This document shows positions 59,103 to 64,000 of a stretch of DNA of 64,000 bases, one piece after another; the stretch's first letter is position 1, and each line of letters starts with the position of its first letter. The position numbers and the translations under genes were made by a program. The DNA lies in contig CM065805.1 in the NCBI GenBank assembly GCA_033398695.1, positions 164,959,787-165,023,786 on the forward strand, in the 5' to 3' direction. The notes below the pieces were generated by a model, which was given only the letters and a program-made list of their open reading frames with translations, ran no database searches and was not told the DNA's origin. This stretch comes from Orobanche coerulescens (taxonomy: Eukaryota; Streptophyta; Magnoliopsida; Lamiales; Orobanchaceae).

Positions 59103-59523
59103 AAAGATATATAAAAATCAGGTACATGAATGACTACATCTAAGTTTTGCATAGATACATGTGTCATTTTTGTTCTCATTCTAAGTCTAACTGAATTAAT
59201 TTATTCTCCTCTTATAAAGTGAGTAGGTGTTCACTTAGAAATCGGTAGATTTTGTACTTACTAATCAAAATGTAGGCAATTAGATGTTAAGTTATAATAA
59301 GAGTCAATTTAGACAACTAGGTATACGTTGTGTTTGACAAGTATTAGTTTTTTGACAAAGAGTTTTTCAAACAAAAAATATTACTGTTGTGTTTGACAAG
59401 TATTAGTTTTTTGACAAAGAGTTTTTCAAACAAAAAATATTATTGGTGTATGTTGTGTTTGACAAATATTATTTTTTTTGGTTTATGTTGTGTTTGACAA
59501 TATTTTCATTTGTTTATACAGGC
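59103..59523 (+). repeat. Spacer with 62-bp tandem repeat
   Basis: TTGTGTTTGACAAGTATTAG followed by TTTTTTGACAAAGAGTTTTTC recurs about every 62 bp (59330-59500), with two full and two partial units. No gene is seen. Confidence 0.7.
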
Positions 59524-60560
59524 ACATGACATCTCCTCGGCATCCTTCTCGTTCTCCTTCTCATTCTCCTCATACTCCTCGCCATTCTCCTCCTCATTCC
59601 GCTGCTTCTCCTCATACGCAGAATACTACATCGAGAAATCCTACAAGATGTAGAAGTATGGCCAAACGGCATGTAGATGGGAAAAAGCTACCTCTTGATA
59701 TCGATCCAGTCAGGGGAAAACTTAAGTACGAGCACAAAATCAAGTTGAGTACGTATTTGGGTAAACTTGCGAAAGATCATGTTTCTATATTGTACGATCG
59801 ATGGAATCACGTACCGTAAGGAAATGCTGTGGCAGGATGTATTGGTACGTGCATTACTTTTGTGATTAATTATGTGTTTCACTTTGTGCTTAAATTAAAT
59901 TAAATTATTCTATAAAAACTGAAATTAAATAAAATAATTTAAAAACTGAATTAAATATAAATATGGATTAAAAGTGAAATTTATTAAAAAAACATTAATT
60001 TAATTAAATTATTCTACTGAAACTGAAATTAAATAAAATAATAATATATAATTGATTGATAATATGATGTGATGAATGAAATTATTTTCTGATCCCTTTT
60101 GTTAGTGCTACTCTCTGATTTTAGGTGAAAAACTGAAATTTATAAAAAAACCTTAATTTAAGTAATTTATTTTCTAAGAACTGAAATTAAATAAAATAAT
60201 TTAAAAAACCGAATTAAATATAAATAATCTGGAATAAAATTAAAATTTATGAAAAAACATTATTTGATCAAATTATTTTATAAAAACTTAAATTATTGCA
60301 AATAATTTAAAATTGTATTATTGATAACGTTTCAATTTGAATTGTCAATATAGGCCAACTTTGATGTCAGCCAAATTAGCAATATTGGTCAATTTCGCAC
60401 GAAGACATTGCAGTCTATTGGCAGGATGTGGAGACAATTTAAGACTGATTTGGCCGGCGAGTATATATATGGTCCGTCGAAAGGGTTGTCTCCTTGCGAG
60501 AAATATGGTATATCGGAGGACGATTGGAAAGAATTCAAAAAGACTCGTGAGGACTGTTAG
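59524..60560 (+). pseudogene. CACTA TNPA-like gene, two exons
   Basis: Second CACTA protein, related to plant Ptta/En/Spm proteins that bind subterminal repeats. Exon one (59524-59844) opens MTSPRHPSRS, a Ser/Pro/His-rich tail, then LPLDIDPVRGK and LSTYLGKLAKDHVSILYDRW. An extra T near 59817 shifts the frame. In the corrected frame it runs through MLWQDVL into a GTACGT donor. Exon two (60354-60560), after an AG acceptor, reads GRMWRQFKTDLAGEYIYGPS and EDDWKEFKKTREDC, then stops. The N-terminus may start further upstream. The intron is AT-rich. Confidence 0.75.
59845..60353 (+). repeat. AT-rich degenerate repeats in intron
   Basis: The phrase AAACTGAAATTAAATAAAATAATTT recurs in altered form near 59920, 60020, 60180 and 60290. 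No gene. Confidence 0.6.
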
Positions 60561-60616
60561 GCATATTTTTATGCGCTTTTATATTATTATTTTATATCCA
60601 TCTTGAGCCTAATTCA

Positions 60617-61469
60617 TCATAAATGAGCTTTTAATGCACTATTCTTATATGTTTTGCAGGAAATCGGAGTCCTAAGCGAAACGATGAAAACGGGCGCAAT
60701 AGTTTTGGTCATGAACCGCGGCACAAACCTTGTGAGCCGCGGCACAGGAAGATGGCCTGAAAGCGCCCAGGCAAACTGTACCCTGAGCCGCGGCACAGGA
60801 AGGAAAAATAGCGCCCAGGTTCTAATCTGTGCCCCATGAGCCGCGGCACAGCTTAAGTGAGCCGCGGCACACGGGGCGGTTTTGGTGTACTCCGCGTGGG
60901 TTTGGGCCGTTTTGGAGCCTGTTCTCGACCTAATCACACGGACGCATTTTGGAGGCTGAGGACGACTATAAATAATCATCATAGGGCTGAAGAAAAAGGG
61001 GATCGATCAGAAAGGAAGAGGAAGGACATCGACAGCTAGGGCGAAGAACACAAGGAGGAGACTTGTGGGCGACGACAAGACCACGGATCCCTACGGTTTT
61101 TCTGCATCTTAGTACCTAGATCTATTCGAGTAGGATTTTGATTGTAGCCGATTTCATGACGGTTTGATTTTTTATTATTATTTCGATTTACTCGTTGTTC
61201 TATTGAATTGGATTCTTCTTATTGTTCTTAATGCTTTTTAATTGTCTAGCCAACAGTTAATTTGTTTTGAATGTCTTTATGGATTCAGGAGATGAAATTT
61301 AGGCATAGTTCTTGTGAGACGAATCATAATTTTCGTGAGATAGGGATATACTCATGCGAATTGTGAAGCCTGTTATTGTGGGAATTCTTGAACTGTTTTA
61401 GCTATTAATTATCTAATTCGAATAGGGATATATCGAGTTAATAATTCGTAGTATTTTCTATCGACCTTG
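60617..61469 (+). other. Unclassified element fragment with GAGCCGCGGCAC array
   Basis: Unrelated to CACTA. A CCGCGG array (60714-60873) is followed by a TATAAATA box at 60966 and a leader-like region. Text at 61200-61460 (TAGCTATTAATTATCTAATTC, CTATCGACCTTGGG) is non-coding. Probably the LTR and leader of another retrotransposon; no termini found. Confidence 0.45.
60714..60873 (+). repeat. GAGCCGCGGCAC array, 5 copies
   Basis: Five copies of (G/A)(A/G)(G/A)CCGCGGCACA with 15-45 bp between them, 90 bp upstream of TATAAATA. Core CCGCGG palindrome as in the arrays at 5755 and 10520, in a different sequence background. Confidence 0.85.
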
Positions 61470-62513
61470 GGAAAAAATGGCGAAAAAACGACTGCTGGGC
61501 CTTAAATAGGCTGACAGACTCGACCGTGTCCGCCTGACACGGTCGTGGCGCGCAGTTGGCCGGCAGGGACTCGACCGTGTCCTGCATGACACGGTCGCGG
61601 CGCGAAGGGGCCTACCGATAGTGACTCGTCATGGCGGCGCAAGATTGACTCGACCGTGTCCCGAACACGGCCGGGCCTCAAGCGCCTCTTCCGGCTTATC
61701 CGGAAGAGTTCGGCTCGGCCGTGCCAGACGACACGGTCGGGTCCTGAGGCAGAGACTTTCGGCTTATCCGGACGAGTACGGCACGGGCCGTGTCGGACGA
61801 CACGGCCGAGTTCGGCCGGCAGTGATCGGCCAATAACGAGCGGGTGAGTTAAAACGACCATAACTCTCTCGTACGGACTCCGATTGACTCACCGTTTGAA
61901 CCATTGGGAAGCTAACTCGATGCTTTATAATATTGCAAAGATTCAGAATTTTTGGAGTTACCAAAAATTAATGGTGATCTAACAAAGTCGAACTCATACT
62001 TAGAAAAGTCGTTTAGTAATCCTGAATTCAACAAAACGACACCGAAACCCGAACCTGAATACGAACCGAAGATATGGTTACGAAGTACTCACAAAGACGA
62101 ATCTAAGAGCTAGTAGAACACACGATTCCGACCACCCGAAGGCTCGAAATTCGACAACGGAAGGTAATTACCCCAAACTTTGGGAAATTACGAAAATGGC
62201 CCAAATGCCCGAAAATCACCATACGACAACGAATAATCAAACCGAAGCTCACAACACGTATAAAAACGTTAAATGAACTTACGAAAAACCCCAAACGACA
62301 GTTTCGAACGAGATTCGCAAGAACCGAACTCAAGCGCGGAAAAGTCACTAAAAAGCACGGAACTCAACAAAGCAGCACCGAAACGAACTCGGATGACAAA
62401 AAGTGCAGAATTAAATATTCTCCGAATGACGAAACGGTCAAAAGAGAGTCGTCAAAACGGACTTCGGTCGAAAAAAGAAATTTACCGAAAATCGAAAATT
62501 TGCAGATATTACA
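61470..62513 (-). mobile_element. 3' LTR (5' half) with GACACGGTC cassette
   Basis: Reverse strand TGTAATATCTGC start at 62513. The U3 backbone is that of the LTRs at 10993, 24011 and 45936, including the phrase at 61855-61910 also found at 5905-5960. The cassette (61521-61815) is followed by a TATTTAAG box at 61502-61510. LTR-like sequence stops at about 61470. Confidence 0.8.
61521..61815 (-). repeat. CGACCGTGTC...GACACGGTCG hairpin array, 5 units
   Basis: Five inverted repeats. The first (61521-61545) and second (from 61572) have perfect 10-bp arms with 5-6 nt loops. The others are shorter or carry C/T changes (CGGCCGTG, ACACGGCCG). Confidence 0.85.
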
Positions 62514-62705
62514 TTCTACCCTCCTTAAAAGAAGTTTCGTCCCGAAACTTAAAACAAGTAGGGGGAAGAAATATTCCGCCAGGAAAAACTCAACAAGATA
62601 CACAAGAATGCGTAACTAACGCCCAACGGCGAAATGTTACAAACAACGCAAAGGAATATACGGCGTGAAAACACGCCACACGACGACCATAACAACGCCA
62701 CCGGC
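62514..62705 (-). mobile_element. PPT and 3' internal scrap of coding-free element
   Basis: Reverse strand has the pre-PPT stem AAGTTTCGGGACGAAACTT and the tract. The next 150 bp match 6270-6440 and 40513-40680 and then break off. Confidence 0.8.
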
Positions 62706-62940
62706 AATGATTCAAAACAATAACGATCAATTAACGACGCATCACATACCACATCATATGCACACATTTAATCAAGGAAATGTACGCGACAACAAGTCGC
62801 ACCCGACTAAAACGGCTATGCGATAGAAACAATTAGAGTATTACGATAGAAATCATTCCGATTCTCACCAACAAGAAAATGTCCTACGTCAAAACACAAA
62901 CAATTCAAGATAACAGAAAATGAGAATACCAGATATTACA
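62706..62940 (-). mobile_element. LTR start fragment
   Basis: Reverse strand TGTAATATCTGGTATTCTC; about 230 bp of U3 resembling the start of the LTR at 52019, then broken. It is the 3' LTR of the gag-bearing element to its right. Confidence 0.7.
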
Positions 62941-62985
62941 TTCTATCATACAAAAAAAAAATAACTTTCGTCCCGAAACTTAAAC
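62941..62985 (-). promoter_or_regulatory. Pre-PPT stem and altered polypurine tract
   Basis: Reverse strand AAGTTTCGGGACGAAAGTT, then a T-run and GTATGATAGAA. The expected purine tract is largely replaced by the T-run. Confidence 0.6.
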
Positions 62986-63211
62986 TAAGGTTATCACAGT
63001 GATACGAAACAAAATATAACGACACATAATAAAATACCATGCTCATGACCTCGTGGTCCACTGACACGCCTCCGTAGGTTCAACAACTAAACGGGAACTT
63101 ACACAAAACAAAATCTCATTCAACAAGTTCCAAATATAAAAGCGTCACAAAAAACATCTCTACACGCGAAACAATCCGTGTAGCGAGTACCAAAAACACC
63201 ATCACTAGACA

Positions 63212-64000
63212 TCACTGGGCCCTCCGGAAGTAAGAATAGAATTCCGGTCCCTTATCATCTCGGCAACAATCTCGCGATCGAACTCGATGCCCCTCGTGTC
63301 CACAATTATAACAAGTCACCGGCGGTTTCTTACAATGCGCGCGTTCATGGCCTAGAACGTTACTTGAAACATCTAGAGCATTACCGTAACTCAAAGACAC
63401 CGACTGGGTCTTTTGGGTTCTCTAACCGACCGAGAAGGTCCCATACTCGGCCGATACGAGGGTTGAGGTGTGGGAATCCCACCCCTTACTTCCCGATGCG
63501 TCATCGTAAATATTCGCTTTTTGCTACCGATACGGACTCGGTAGACATTATAGCCATCTCAAACGCCAAGGCTCGATCCCGATAGTCCTTCAAGGTTGTA
63601 CACATAAAAGGAGCCATACACTGCCGAATCCGAGGTTTCATACGCATATCGAAATAACGAACCTTATCCGCCTCACTTTTCACCGATCCCGAACATAACA
63701 CAATTGCCGATTATAATCGACTATCGCTCGATATCGACACGTCTCGGGGCATAGCCGAGAAAAACTCGACAATCCTATGCTCTTTAACAGGCGGCGGACA
63801 ATACTCGGCCTCCATGGCAGTTTTGAATTCAGTCCAAGTAGCGGTACGATCACTAGGCGCTACGGCCTCCCACCAGTCTGCAGCTTCCCTGTCGAGTAGG
63901 TATTGAGCAATAGGCACTCTTCTCTAATCGGGGCAAGCTACAGCATCAAACGTTTTGTCCAACTGGAAGAGCCAATTCTCCCAGCCTAACGAGTCCGAAG
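63212..64000 (-). pseudogene. gag: gag of a pol-less Ty3/gypsy element (partial)
   Basis: Reverse-strand gag continuing past the window edge. The capsid core shows LGWENWLFQLDKTFDAV, VPIAQYLLDREAADWWEA and KVRYFDMRM. Near 63390-63440 the text becomes Gly/Ser-poor linker, then comes a nucleocapsid knuckle with CYNCGHEGHRVRSRDC, where the spacing to the last Cys is six instead of four. Lesions: TAG at 63924-63926 and frame changes near 63705 and 63480. Only about 230 bp separate the knuckle from the polypurine tract, so protease, RT and integrase have all been deleted. The relationship to the chromovirus gag at 25158 is clear from the shared motifs. Confidence 0.88.

Larger units (their letters stand above)
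54184..60560 (+). mobile_element. CACTA (En/Spm) transposon, right end missing
   Basis: Left terminus, subterminal hairpin array, transposase gene (55937-59102) and a second TNPA-like gene (59524-60560) in the standard order and orientation. Both genes are broken. Past 60560 the sequence soon changes to an unrelated element. Confidence 0.9.

Overview
This window is plant nuclear DNA made up almost entirely of transposable elements; I found no intact host gene. The evidence for a plant is specific: a Ty3/gypsy element whose pol ends in a chromodomain (Tekay/Del-type chromovirus layout), a Copia element, and a CACTA (En/Spm) DNA transposon with the plant transposase domains. All three are primed or bounded as in plants (tRNA-iMet primer sites; CACTACTACAAAA terminus). 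A large eudicot-like genome would fit, but the sequence does not identify a species. Every protein-coding element here is broken by stops and frameshifts.

Layout. 10-3505 is a mosaic (AT-rich relic, reverse-strand Ty3 pol scrap, two nested plus-strand LTR pieces) that recurs at 17613-21093. 3718-10993 is a reverse-strand LTR element with no coding capacity. A 4.4-kb tandem duplication (8521-12929, then 12928-17315) copies most of its right LTR plus a Copia relic. 21108-24011 is a reverse-strand LTR. 24012-31837 is the decayed gag-pol chromovirus. 31838-35762 is a plus-strand coding-free LTR element. 37378-45936 is a structurally complete reverse-strand coding-free LTR element with 5-bp target duplication AATAG, inserted 12 bp inside the 5' LTR of a Copia element (37366-52018). 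52019-54183 is a plus-strand LTR cut by the CACTA element (54184 to about 60560), whose right end is missing. 60617-61469 is an unclassified element piece. 61470-62705 is the 3' end of another reverse-strand coding-free element, and 62706-64000 is a reverse-strand element in which gag lies almost directly against the polypurine tract.

How the parts relate. The chromovirus and the coding-free elements share TGTAAYA...TGTTACA termini, the tRNA-iMet primer site and the pre-PPT stem, so I infer that chromovirus proteins mobilised the coding-free family in trans.

The most unusual signal is in the LTRs. Upstream of the TATA-like box each LTR carries a dense array of one short palindrome, and near-identical LTR backbones carry entirely different palindromes: TAGCGCACGCTA, TTACGGCCGTAA, GTGCCGCGGCAC, or a GACCGTGTC/GACACGGTC hairpin. 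The arrays look like interchangeable cassettes. In two families the TATA box itself sits between 10-bp inverted arms of unrelated sequence. Further downstream every LTR keeps a minisatellite built around a GACGGGG-like core and then a pair of adjacent stem-loops whose arms covary between families. I know of no description of this arrangement, but I could not search for one.
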